From Rhodamnia argentea (Eukaryota > Streptophyta > Magnoliopsida > Myrtales > Myrtaceae), in assembly GCF_020921035.1 (NCBI RefSeq), contig NC_063160.1, positions 23,593,095 to 23,657,094 of the forward strand: a stretch of 64,000 bases of DNA, in the 5' to 3' direction. Both the position numbers and the translations under genes were made by a program. Under the pieces are notes generated by a model. It ran no database searches. It saw nothing but the letters and a program-made list of their open reading frames with translations, and was not told where the DNA came from. This document shows, piece after piece, positions 50,566 to 63,000 of the stretch (positions are counted from its first letter, which is position 1; every line of letters begins with the position of its first letter).

Positions 50566-50828
50566 GTGGATCAACGGCAGTCTTGCGTCTTGTCACCGGC
50601 GGGGGTCATAGATAAAGCTCGTGGGATGAATAAACGGAAAGAAAAAGAAAGGCGAATGGGAAAATCCGTATAAAAACAAAAGAAATATCTTTGTTTTTTT
50701 TTCTTTTTTGAAGATTCGAAGGGACAACCGACGCCGACCACTCTCTATCTCGCACCGTCGCACGACGCTACATCTACTGTGCACTAGTAACTCCAAGGTC
50801 GAAGTCACCGGACTCTCGCGAGGATGCT

Positions 50829-51571
50829 AAGGATACGCAGGGCAACACTTTTATTTTAGAAGTTAATTTTTAGTGAAAAGTTAACTTTTTTACTTTTGTT
50901 CAAACAGTTATTTTTTAATCAGAAAAAAAGCATTTACTAACATGACAAATTTCTACTTCCGAAACAAAAATTAGTTTGATAACTATGGAAAATTTTAATT
51001 TCTGAAATATTATTAACATAAAATATTTATACGAAAAATTATTATCAAAGGTCGAAAAATTTCTAATTCATTTTTAATTTTTTCTAAATTTCTTTAAAAG
51101 TAATTTATATTATTAATTTTTTATATATTGTTCATTTTTTACTCCAATGGCGGCGATACGGCGTTGGGCTGCAGTCGGCGGTGGTCATGGGGGCGGTCGG
51201 CGGCGGACGATGGTGGGCGATGGTCGACGACGGTGGTCGTGGGGGAGGTCGGAGGCTAGCGGCGGTAGGAGGCGGTGGGCGGCGATAGCGGAGGCATGAT
51301 TGAGAGAGAGATGAAAATGAAAAGAGGCCGAAATAAGAGAGATATTAAAGTTTGAGAGATTTTTACTTATGAAAGAGAAGTAATTTTTTTTAACTTCTGA
51401 AATTAGCTCAAAAACAACTTTAGAAATAGAAATTTGCTTCAAAAGTAAAAATGTAATGTTGCGTAACCAAACAGATTTTTACTTCGAAAGTTGCAATACC
51501 AAACGGATTTCTACTTTAGAAGCATTTTCAGAATAGAAATTCATTTTCGGAAGTGTTACCATGCGCGCCCT
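50829..51571. mobile_element. Non-autonomous inverted-repeat element with GGCGG-rich core (copy 2)
   Basis: The right end AGTGTTACCATGCGCGCCCTA matches the inverse of the 37.2-kb copy's left end. The left end AAGGATACGCAGGGCAACACTT is more diverged. ACTTCT/AGAAGT-type arms surround a core of GGCGGTGGGCGG-like repeats at about 51145-51295, the complement of the core in copy 1. Confidence 0.6.
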
Positions 51572-51754
51572 AAGAGATTGTAACTTTTTTCGCATGTGTG
51601 GATTGGACATAAAAATCAATCTCATTTCTTGTATTTGGGCTTATGTTATTGTGCAAAACAAGTGCAAAAGCGAGAAATCACTTGATTAACCATGTCCGAC
51701 AGTGTAAATCACGACCTCTTTCCCATGTAAAACGAGTCGCAAAGCAATTAAGAT

Positions 51755-52095
51755 CAATGGTTAATACCACGAAAAATTTAAATTGAAACACTTGTGATAA
51801 ATTTACGCCAAATCAATTTTTTGACTACCAAAAATTTCAAGCTGATACATTTATAATAAATTTACCCTCTGTTAGTTTCCATTAAATTTTACTATCAATT
51901 TGCTCAATTAAGCGACACGTGTCGGTTGACAAGTGTACTAATTTGGAGTTTTTAGGCTCTATTTATCACGTGTCCACTAGTTTTGGGTAAATTTATCACA
52001 TGTGTATTAGTTTGAAATTTTTTGTAGTAAAAAAATTAATTTAGGATTGGAGTTTCATCACTTGTGTATCGGATTGGAGTTTTTCGTGATAATAA
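51755..52095. repeat. Fold-back element (ACACTTGTGATAAATTTA arms)
   Basis: The left part ACCACGAAAAATTTAAATTGAAACACTTGTGAT is the approximate inverse of the right part ending GGAGTTTTTCGTGATAATAACC. Internal copies of TTTATCACATGTGTA and its inverse add to the fold-back. No gene is present. Confidence 0.6.
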
Positions 52096-52189
52096 CCTTT
52101 TATCTTAATTGCTTTGAGACCCATCTTGTGTGCGAAAGAGGAAGGATTTGCAAAGTTAAATCGGGGAGAGTGACGGAAAAAATAACCAA

Positions 52190-52695
52190 AAAAGTCCTAA
52201 ACCTATTGCAAATATTTCAATACAGTCCTAAACCATTTGCAATTGTGCCAACTCAGTCTATCTAGCCAATTTTGACTGTTCGACACTAACTTGGATACCT
52301 GTTGTCAAACGATACAATATTTTATTTTTTTTAATTTATTTACTTTTCCTTTTCTTTCCTCTTCCTCCTCTAGCACCTTTGCCTAGTCATGGCGGGGTCG
52401 GCTCGCCAGATTTAGGCAGGTGAGGTTCGGCCTCACCGGCCATTGCCTCTGGTCGGTTGCTAAGGTCCGGCGACCGGTTGTAGGAAGAAGAAGAAAGAAA
52501 AAAAAAAGGAAAAAGAAACAAAAAAAATTAAAATTCAAAAAGAAATATGATAGCGCTGGCCAACATACACATTAAAGTTGGTCGATCCAAATTGGATGGA
52601 TAGAATAAATTGACATAATTATAAAAAAAAATTTAGCATTGAATCGATAAAAAAGGTTGATATAATTACAATAATTTTAGCATCTTTTAAGGATA
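52190..52695. repeat. Fold-back element with GC-rich core
   Basis: The left end carries AGTCCTAAACCTATTGCAA and AGTCCTAAACCATTTGCAATTG. The right arm is a more diverged inverse (TTGACATAATTATAA, GTTGATATAATTACAA). The core at about 52385-52485 (CATGGCGGGGTCGGCTCG ... GGTCCGGCGACCGG) lies between T-rich and A-rich runs. Confidence 0.5.
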
Positions 52696-55549
52696 GATTG
52701 TGCAACTGGAATTTTGTCCTGTCTCTCCTGTTTTGCGCCTTCGCTCTCTTGATCTCTATGTCACATCGATAGACAGTGCATGTCCAGATCACCCAAGTCC
52801 GATGTCCACCAAACCAAAGATAGAGAGCAAACCCCTAAAAGAGAACCAACAAAAGAGAGATTAAAAGAAGAAGAGAAAAGCCAAGGATGCATACGAAAGC
52901 GCTTCAGCCACTTCGTTGGGCCTCTCATCTCAACGACCAACCCATTACACAGTTCAGCCAGCCGAAAAACGACAGAAGCTACCAATCCCTTCTATCTATG
53001 AAAAGTCAACAAAAATGCACGCATCTACCAGCCAGTCAAAGGTGCGAGCTCAGTTTTGATGTTACGCGGGCGAGAAAACCCCGAGAGACGATGACACTTT
53101 TTGTGCTCGCCATGCAGATGAGATAGACTCGAAGCAATTCGAGTCCGACACGTATCGAACGCTACTAGGATTCGATTGTCGTTTCGCTCCGGCGAAAAGG
53201 GCTTATAGCGACAGAGCGATTTTGGTGGGTGCGTGCCTAACTTGGATGGATCATTCCTGTTTTGGTGAATCGTGCGATCGGTGATGTGCGATTTCGAAAG
53301 ATTCTTCGAAAACGATCACCTTGGAGGAGATTCTGCCTTGGAAGCAAAACTCTTCCCTTCTCTATCCTGTCGAATTCCAAAGGGCCAGGGAGGCTTCTGA
53401 AGCTCGGATTCACGAGGAATTAGAATTCCAATTGCTGCCGACAAATCGCGTAATGAAAACCCCAAATCCCATCCAATTTCCCAAGATTTTATTTTATTTT
53501 ATCGGAAGCAATGTTTTCATTTCACTCGAAAACGAGGCACATTGCTTCAAGATAAAGATGAACATCAAACAAAGCAAGTAAATTTGAAAGATAAATCAAT
53601 TTGGTATAGCTTACAGAGGCTAGTTCATTTCGCTCATTCTACCACAAAGGCGGGTTTGTCATAGCATCAAAACTCAACCGGCAGCCGATCAATGAATCTC
53701 GCATCAATAACGAGCATATACCGAGATATCCTTCTCCATTCACGACTTTGCCGAAAAGTGGTGTGCGACTAGATTCGATGTCTCCAGCACCAGTTGGTGC
53801 AGTTGTTATCTCTAATTTCCCGAAATTCATTCCGTCATCAAACGCAGAAGAAATTTTCAAGATGGGCCAAGCTGAGGTCGCGACCGCCCAACCCATCCAT
53901 CTCGATGGGCGGCCAAAGAGTATCAATAATGCGCAGAGCTTTGGGCGGTTCGATTGAGATTGTTTCTTTGTTATCTTGTGCGTTTCCACGTAGGAAAGGC
54001 ATTATCTAATATCTCCTTTTCCTCCGAGCGCACATGATGTCGCAAAAATTTTTTTTTCCAGAAAATCGAGTGGCGTTATTACGTAGGATATACGGAAAAA
54101 GAAAGAATTCAAGAAGGAACCCGAGAATTTTTACTAATGGATCGGAATCTGGTGGACCCAAGTCCACGTGAGCGGTTTCAGTCTTTTGCATGATTGATCT
54201 CCATCCCAGCATGGCCATCACCCTATACATCTATATGCCGGAATCATGATCAGATCTCGAAATCAAAATTCGACGGATTGATATTTCGAGAGGAAAAGAT
54301 CTATCGAATCGATCGGAACCTCCCCCTTGATAATAGTCGAATTCCAAACAAATCGAGCTAGGCAGATCGTACCCGGTGTAGCGCGTTCGATTCTCGAGAC
54401 GTCTAATTGATTGGACCCCTCACGAACGGCCCCAGCAAGCCGGCCCGGAGTCGTTGAACACATCATGCTTGTGATGTATTAAGATTCCAAATAGATGATT
54501 TAGGTGGCATGCCCACCATATCTTGCATTATATGTTTTCGGTCCATCCCACCCCGCAAGAATTTCTGAGCATGGTTGCTTGAAAAGTCTAAGCAACATCA
54601 TCATCATCTATCTTATCGTTAATCCCCCCCGTTAAGTACCCAAAGCACCACCATGGTCGAAAAAGGCTGGCCCGATTGAAAGCCGCCTGGAATTTTTTTC
54701 CAAGGTCTTTTGTGTCATCCTCGTTCATTTGCCTTTGGAAAAATGAAATGATTTGTCGATTTTTGAAATGGTCTCGCTGATGTGTACCGGCGGAGGTGAC
54801 AAATGCCCATAGGCAAGCGAGCAACTAGCAGTAGTTGACAAGATATCAGTGAAATTTGACGTCATGCTAGAAAGTCCAATTCGGAATTTTAAACTAACAC
54901 TAGTTGACAAGATATCATTTGCATTTAAGATCCGTTGTGAAGCGATGTGGAACAACGTTTCAACAAAGACGCGTTTCAATCAGCTCAGTAGCAGCAAATG
55001 CTCACGCGAGCCCGACAAGAAAATGCAGTTCCACGCATTCACCGAGTAGGTTCATTTTCATTTTTCACCACAACATACTGTTCCATAAGCTGTTCTGAGG
55101 GGGGAATTGTGGAATGAAAGAAAGCCCTTCCGTCTCTTGAACTCGTGAAGCTAAAGTGGATGGTCGGGTTGAAATGAACATTTCACAAGAGACAGATCAA
55201 GAAAAAGTAACAGGAAAATTCGGGAAGTGTAATGATGCAGTTGATTTAACTGAACCCGACCCTCTTTTTTCATAAAGTTGAGTTAATCTCTCTCTCAAGG
55301 CATGTGCACAAAATCAATCTGTAGGACCATCACATGCTTGGCCAACTCACCAAAGTAATATCAGATACAAAGTGGCAATTTTGTCAGTTCTCTCGCCTAC
55401 TTTTGCTCTATCCATCATGCAATAATCACAGCGATGCTAATAATGATCTTTAAATTCTTGCAGCTCAGCTTCAAGAATTGTCATAGATAAGGGAAAATTA
55501 AGAAAGAAAAACAGTTAGCTCGCTTGAAGAGGCTTAGCACATGCAGAGT
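52696..55549. other. Unresolved single-copy-looking stretch with coding-like fragments
   Basis: Several stretches read like protein without forming a gene. A 117-codon minus frame at 53639-53989 faces a 69-codon plus frame at 53748-53957. A plus frame near 53310-53450 contains YPVEFQRAREASEARIHEE. A plus frame at about 55145-55270 contains GRVEMNISQETDQEK and is acidic like the gene to its right, so it might be an upstream exon of that gene. Splice connections could not be established. TTGACAAGATATCA occurs twice at about 54835 and 54905. Confidence 0.3.
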
Positions 55550-56145
55550 TCATGATAATCTGCTGCCCGGAGTACCACCATGTGAAGCGACGGCGACGGA
55601 AAACAAGATCGCAGAAGCGGTGACGATGGTAAGGAAGATCTTCTCCCTGCATATGACATGTCTGCCTGAACACATCATTGATGTACCATCGGGGACTGCA
55701 TTTAGAATGTCTCTTGCTGTATTAAGCTTCTCGGTGCTTCTGTTAGCAAGCTTTCCTAGTTAGCATGCGTAAGACAGGTCGAAAAGTCGGCAATACCGTC
55801 ACTCAGATTAATCAAACATGTTGGAACTCATGGAAATCTCGATCAGGATTGAGAAAACAAAGCAGAACTTCACGAGAGATAGAAGCTTTTTAAGGATAAT
55901 GGGATATTTAGCTCAGTTACTGAGCTTTAGCACCGGAGTAATCTCCAAGCTGTTTGTGGACACCAGTCAAACAGGAAAGGAGTGCATGCACTTTAGTTCA
56001 CAACCCAGATGAACAACGAGCGAATTGGTTGATCTGACTCGTGAGTGATACTGATCTGAGGTTTCCTGGCTTATGTCTCCTCTCATAACATTTCTCAGAA
56101 CATCAGACATAGTGGGAGACCCTGCAGTATCCTCAGTCTCAGATT
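55550..56145 (-). CDS. Probable 3' end of a minus-strand gene with a hydrophobic C-terminal tail (partial model)
   Basis: Two exons join in phase: 56052-56145 (GSPTMSDVLRNVMRGDISQE and flanking acidic residues) and 55550-55646. The second exon begins EKIFLTIVTASAILFSVAVAS and stops after a short polar end. The acceptor sites are TGCAG at both, and the donor is GTATCA. The encoded tail, a charged segment then one membrane-length hydrophobic helix at the extreme C-terminus, suggests a tail-anchored protein. A possible further exon (LNGSISSFPSKKVLPGVW) lies at about 56265-56320 but does not join in phase as drawn. No start codon was found and I do not recognise the family; it may be a fragment. 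Confidence 0.35.
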
Positions 56146-56319
56146 CTGCATACGAGAGAAGTCTAAGGTAGTTAAATCTTAGTGACCAGAGTGCCAGACA
56201 CGAGCAAGTTAATCCAAAATCTCAAGAAATTTTCCATCTTTTTGATTAAGGAAGAAAACAAAGACTGACCCAAACGCCAGGCAGCACCTTTTTACTGGGA
56301 AATGAGCTAATAGATCCAT

Positions 56320-57093
56320 TCAGCTGCATCAAAACTCTGCTTGATGATTAGCTATACTAATTTTTCCGACCGACAAACACTTATGACGAAACAAAAGAGG
56401 AGCCGCCTAAATGACAGATTATCATGCGATTACGATGAAATATCGGTTGTCACGTATTTTACTTGTAAAGTGGCTATGCTTGGTTTAAATAAAACGTAAG
56501 AGCAGCACGATCTCTGCAAGGAGTACTAATGATCCTGTGATTTCTTTCGTCGTGATATTGTATCTAAAAGGTTGTGGGTATTTGAGGGGGAAAACATCAG
56601 TTCGCATGTTAAATCATACTACTGGATTCAAATGAGATTTTACAGACAAACCAGCATGTATAATCATCTATAGACAGTATGTAATCTCCAAAGATGTATT
56701 CGCCGCATTTTTTTTTTTCCTTTTTTGTGTATGACTTCTGAGGGCATCTGTTTCCAACGTCGATTAAGCAGAGCAACTAAATCAGGCTAAATGACACTGG
56801 CGAGACCAACTAAAGCGTAAAATCTGTAGGTTACGTCACAAGAGTGCATCATGACACATCCAGAGAAATTCTAGTTAACTATTGGACTGATAAAAATGCG
56901 TAATCTAGCTCGAGTAAACCTTTAATCATCTCAAGTTCAGGACAAAACGCCTTAACCTTTTTATTTGTCTCCAAAACGTTTTATATGGCTTAGACAAAAC
57001 TGCTACCTCTCACACTAGTAGCTTAGAAAGGTGTCCCGTCAATTTTACAATGGAGGTAATATCTCTGCAAATGATTGAAGACTCTGTTTGTAG
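56320..57093. other. Spacer or intron left of the acidic gene
   Basis: No exon could be recognised. The region must contain an intron of the acidic gene if the acceptor at 57091-57093 is used. Confidence 0.4.
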
Positions 57094-60000
57094 GAAAGTG
57101 AAGGGGAAAAGAGAGGCATCACATGTGAGCTCCTTGATCCAATCCCCACCAAATTTTCCACAGAGGAACCAACGAAATCCCCAGGCATGCAGGACCTTCC
57201 TGCTGAAATCACAGAGCTCTTGATAAATGCGCAAGACCCGCAATCAAGTTGTGATTTTGCGGAAAGCACGCCTGTGGACAGAAAAGACATTGACAGAGCC
57301 TCAGAGGGGGAGAAGTTTTTAGAATCGTCTTCTGAAGCAGCCATTGTTAAGGCAGAGGATAAAAACCAACTACAGAGGGCTGGAACATTAGAAACTGATG
57401 AAAGGACGACAGATGAGGAGAAGCATTTCCAACAAGAGAAGAGTGACCAGGATTATGGTACCGACGATGTCACAAGTGCCGTTTCCCGCGTTGCAAAGAC
57501 GGTGGAAGCAAATTTCAATATAATTGAAGAGCAAAGAACAGAGGAAATCTTGGACAAAAATGTTGACACAGGTTGTGGTCCTAAAGTTGACCGCACAGAC
57601 AATGTTGCGGACATGGATCCTACATTTGTTTCCCAAAACGTAGGAGAAAACATCCTTGATGTAGAGAGTCAAGTATCGGAGAAATTGTTGGATTTACCAG
57701 CTGAACAAAAGGCCCCTCAATCACTGGATATATGCAAACAAACAGAAGATGAAAAGGTGGAGATAGACAAAATCATACAGAATGGAGCCAGAGATGCCTC
57801 CATCGCGGCAGTAGCAGCAAGTTCAGATACTCCAAATGAAGACAGAGAATTCACCATAACCAGCGATGAGGGAGACAAAAAGCCTGAGGAAACATCCACC
57901 ATGGTGGCTGCAGACATGTCAATGAAGCACGGACATGAAGTGGATACAGTCGAGCTCAAAGAAACCACCAGCACTGAAAGCCAAGATATTACTGAATTAA
58001 GTGCGGAGATGAAACATGTGATGCCAGCAGGAGAAAATGAAGAATACAAAAGCAACTCAACAGAATCTGCTGCCGTCGTAGAACCAGTAGCACATTGCTC
58101 ACATCAAATTGACAAAGAGGTTGCAGGCCATATGGATGTGGAGGAAGCAAATGATTTGACTCAGGAGACAATTATCCAAGTTGTTCAGAATACCTTGGCA
58201 CAAGATGAGGATGGCATGGACCGAAAAGAAAAGCTTGACAGTTCATCAGCAAAACATGTAGAATCTATGCAGAGAGATTATAGCAATTCGTTTAGTACAG
58301 AAGCTTCAGAAGGGGAGAGAAATGATAGTGGACATTTGACAGGTGAGGTGGTCAAGAACGTCAGTGGTCAAGGAATAACTGATGCTAAAGATCACATTGC
58401 AAAGGAAATACCACCAGTCAATGCAGAATCAGAGGGAAGTTTCTTACAGCAAAGTCTACAGGGCAATGAGCAACCTGCAATTAATACTGAGGTGCTTCAC
58501 GAAGCAGTTTCATGTATCAAAGAGGAGACGCATTGCAAGAGCTGTGAAGGCGGCTCTACCAAAGAAGTAGATGAAGACAAATCTGTGGACAACTCGCCAA
58601 ATGATGAAGAAATACAAGAGGTTTTAATTTCATACTAGTAAAATCTAAATAAGTTCAGAACCTTTAAAATTATTCACAAGATTGGCACAATACAAATTCC
58701 AAAGCTTAACATTGTATAATTTATTTGCAGAACTCTCCAATAAACCCAGAAGGAGACCAACAAAGAAGTGAAGCGGCTGATCTGGAAATTGAATGTGAAA
58801 AAGTTACTGGAGAGTGGGAAGCATGCAAACCAAAGGAAACAGAAAATAAAGATGGATCTGAAGCATGCAAAAGCACAGAATTTCAGGATGCAGGGCATCC
58901 ATTTAGAGAAGGTTAGTTCCTGAACAAGTGGCTTGTATGGTGCATTAAAAACTACAATAAATTCAAGCGTCTCAGACAACCGACTATGCTAGAGATTTGA
59001 TAGAAGAGAATAGGCTGTTGTGTATATACCGAATGCAACGTTTAATGTCATCACTTTATTGTCAAGGTTTCAGATGTTACCCGTTTGATTATTGGGAATG
59101 AGACAGCAAGGAGAGGATATAGGAAATAAAACGAAAAAGAAAAACTGAATAGTGATTCATGTCCAAAATGCCATGTTGCAGATACTTTGAAAAAAGAATA
59201 AGACCTTTTTAATGGTTTGTATTCATGACTGGGTACTGATGGCTTGAGAAACATGTGCAGGACATGATCCTGAAGATGTAGCAACTGATGTAGCTGCCTC
59301 AGGTAATATCCACTGTACAGGAAGTGTTGCTGATGAGATAAATCAACCAACTTCTGAATCAGAAATTGTTCTGGAAACAGCTCCAACATCCAGAGCTGAA
59401 CATGACAGCTGTTGTGGAGAGAAGGAAAAAGCTACACAAGCGGACGAACATGAAGAAGTCAAAGCGAAGTCCTGCAACACCGCAGACCTCACAGATGAAA
59501 CCATCAGAACGAGTCCGGCTGAGAACTTTGATACTACACAGAAAGAAAACGAATGTGACATCAAGGTTAGCTTCGTAGCAACATGTGTGGATCAAATGTG
59601 TTATTTTTTGTGTGATAAAAGTAACCTGAAAACTTCATAAAACAGTCATCGGAGGAGTCTGAACCAGCTGGAGCAGATAGGAGTTTGGAAGACAACACAT
59701 CGCAAGGCAATGAAAGCTCTAAAATGTCTCTTCAAACTTCACCGCCGATGCATGGGGAAATGACAAAGGAAGTGGAAGGAAAAGAAAAAGGGACAACCGC
59801 TGTCATTTTAGCTGATAACAGCAGCATCACTGGGCTGGATAAGGTTATAGCGGATGCATCAATGCCTGAAAAAGATTCTGAAGAAACAGCGAACAAGAAT
59901 GTAGGGGCAGATGAGTTCAAAAGATCGTTAGATGAGATACCTGAACCAACTGAGGCAGATAGTCCACAACTGGGCGGAACCATTCGTTGCCATGAAGAAT

Positions 60001-63000
60001 TGTCAGCAAAAGGAAATGATGAGGACAACGTCAAGTATGAACAAAATGAGATAAACAAGGTAAAATTAGGGCATTTTATTGCACTTTTTCTTTTTCAAGA
60101 CGGAGACCAGTGATATCTCTGTCAAATGAGTTCACACTGACTAACTCTTAGCATGCATATTTAGGAAAAAACTCTTAATATCTACGTTGTCCATTCCTCA
60201 ATTTTAAGCATCTTTGTCTGGTCTCTCTGATCCATATCCATTAACAAACTTCCCCTGTGTGCAGATCTATGAACAAACGGGGATATTTAGCACAACTGAG
60301 GGTCCAGAAGATCTAATCTTGCTTAATGACGACAAGGAGACTGGAGAATCTACAGGACCAGACTTGATTGAAGAGGATCCTATTCAAGAGAGGACTACCG
60401 AAGCAACAGCCCATAGAGAGGACAATGTGATGGTACAACCACAAGCACCTGATTCTTGAACTGCCTCCAGTATATCGAATAATGACTTGAACCCCCTCCT
60501 AAGCGCAGAAGACATGGACACTCCCTTGTTTCTCTGTAATCTCAATGTGTGTGCTTTTCCTCTATTACCTTTGACTTATCATGGACCATTAACTGCAACA
60601 GGGATGCCAGGTCAATCCATCAACTGAAGAAGCTGTGGGCTACACCAAAAATATCACAGAGGAAACAAATGCAGCAAGAGACTTTGAGGTACTTGCAGAG
60701 GGGATTAGTGAAGGAAGACCTTCAAAAGATGATCGAGAAGAAGATACTAACAAGGAGGTTGGCAACATCAAAATTTGATTCTTCACATCCTTTTTGAAAG
60801 TTACAAGATTTCCATCTTCCACAGGATCAATCAACTTCCAGTCTCCTAAAAGAGTTTCTAGGTTCTTATGACTTTCCACAGAGAATAATTAGTAAATATA
60901 ATATGAGCTAGCTTTAAGTTCTACCATGTGGTTGAAGGAACCAAAGACAAATTCCTTCTGTCATCTCTTGCTTGTACAGGCACTGGGTGCATTTTCATGC
61001 TAAACTACCTGAACACATGCAACTCTTTCGATAACAAAATGCCATCTTAAGCAATTCTCCTCAGATTTGTATCTACATCCGTGTAATAAATGCTTGAACT
61101 ACTATAAGGTCTAGTATCAATTCATGTGACAACTCAAATTGTGAAGAACAATTTTAGCAACAAAATACTAAAGCTTTTGTATTCCAGTATAGACAATCAA
61201 ACTAAAATTGGTATCTTTTCTCGAATAAGTTTTCCATCCCGTTGACAAGATATTATTGATTAATCTTGTCCAGGTACATACACAATTAGTTACATTCACT
61301 TCATGCAAGAAAACGGATGATCATCAACAAGAGGAAGACGCAAAATCCAAATTCTCTCCTGCAGTGGATGAACAAGAGATTGAAAACCAGAAGTCAAAGT
61401 CTATGAGTGAAGCAATCTCCTTAAAAGAAGAGGTGAGATCACATTAAATGTCTTTGAAACCATTCCCTGTCATTTGATGTCCATAAGGCTAGCTCACGAA
61501 ATATACTCAACAGGATAAAGACACGAAGGTCTTCACAGAACAGGTGGAAGAAGCGCACTCACTTGATAATATTGCCAACACTGAAAAGGACAATATGGAG
61601 GCATGTCATAAGATCCAGTCTACCAGCACTGATGAATGCACAGAAAAAGAAATGCAGCCAATGGAGCGTGATGAATATTACCAATCAGAGTCCCCTTGTG
61701 CACCTCCTGAAACCAATTCTGAGGTCATTGGAGCAGCTGAGAGGTTCGAAGTGCCTCCTGCTAACGGTTCCCAAGCTGCACGAGCTTCTGCCATAAAAGA
61801 TGGCGTTCCGGCCAATGATAATGAATCAGAAGCAAAAAACCATGCAGGAAGTACTGATACTGCTTCTGGAGTAGATGAGCTTCCAACATCGGCAAAGCAG
61901 GAAAGAAGGTTGGAAAATACAGACAGCAATGTTATGGAAGATGACTTGACTGACTCAGGTCAGGAAGAGGGGGAGATTCCAGCAACAGTTGATGCTATAA
62001 AAGAATCAACAGAGTGTGAAATATTGGATAAAGAACCTAAAGATTCGAAAGATTTAGGCGCTACTGAAAAACCTGCTGTGGACACTTTACAAGGAAGCCT
62101 CTGTTCAATCCTGAAGACTGAAGCTGGTGAGGAAGAACGTGAGGCTTCTGCAGAATATGAAGGCCCGGACAAGAACGAAGACCATCTATACGGAACTCAT
62201 TCAACCGAAGGTGTCTTGGTGCCACAAGAGGATGAATCTACAAAGATAGTCTCTGAGTCTGAGGAGGTTGAAACTGCAAAGGGGAGTGCTCAGAAGGAAG
62301 TGAGTGAAGATCTACACGTTGCCCCTGAGGTGCCCTTTGCTGTACTCAATACAGCAGAAGGCACATATATCTCGGCCACCAATGCAACAGAAGAAACAGA
62401 AAACCAGATTCAGGTGGACCAACATAATACTATACCAGATGAGAGATCTGAAAACACACATTTAGAAACGAAGGAAATTGAAGGTGAGACCTATGATGAA
62501 GACTTGAAGCACCAGGAATCATTTGCACCTGAGACAGATATTAAGAGCAGAACCCCGGAAGAAAAGGTTTCCACAGAGAATGACGAGGACAACTTGAAGG
62601 AAGATTATGTGCCAGATAAAGAAGCATTCCACTCTGAAGTCAGTACCACCGTTGGAGAAGAGGTAAAGAGTGTCATTTTCTTTATTGTCTTACACTAGAT
62701 GGAATATGCAGCTTCAATTGCAACTCTATTCTGTTTAAAGGTTCTGCAGAGGCAATTGAACACATTTCCCATCTCTGAAATTATTCCATAGTAAGATGCT
62801 TAAGATAGATGATCCTGCACTTCATAAGACAGCTAATTTATTTATTTATTTATTTTTTGGTTAAGATAAGACAGCTAAATTAAAAAACCAAAAATTTATT
62901 TCACGTCACTACTTGAGCGCCCATATGCACGCCACGAATGTGAAGATACTGGCATAAGCTAGCAGGGATGAAAATTTTATTCTCTGCTACTAAGATATTA

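Noticed and set aside
57388..58055. Minus-strand frames of up to 112 codons opposite the acidic gene
   Set aside because: They are shadows of the Glu-rich plus-strand exon, which is open for over 500 codons.
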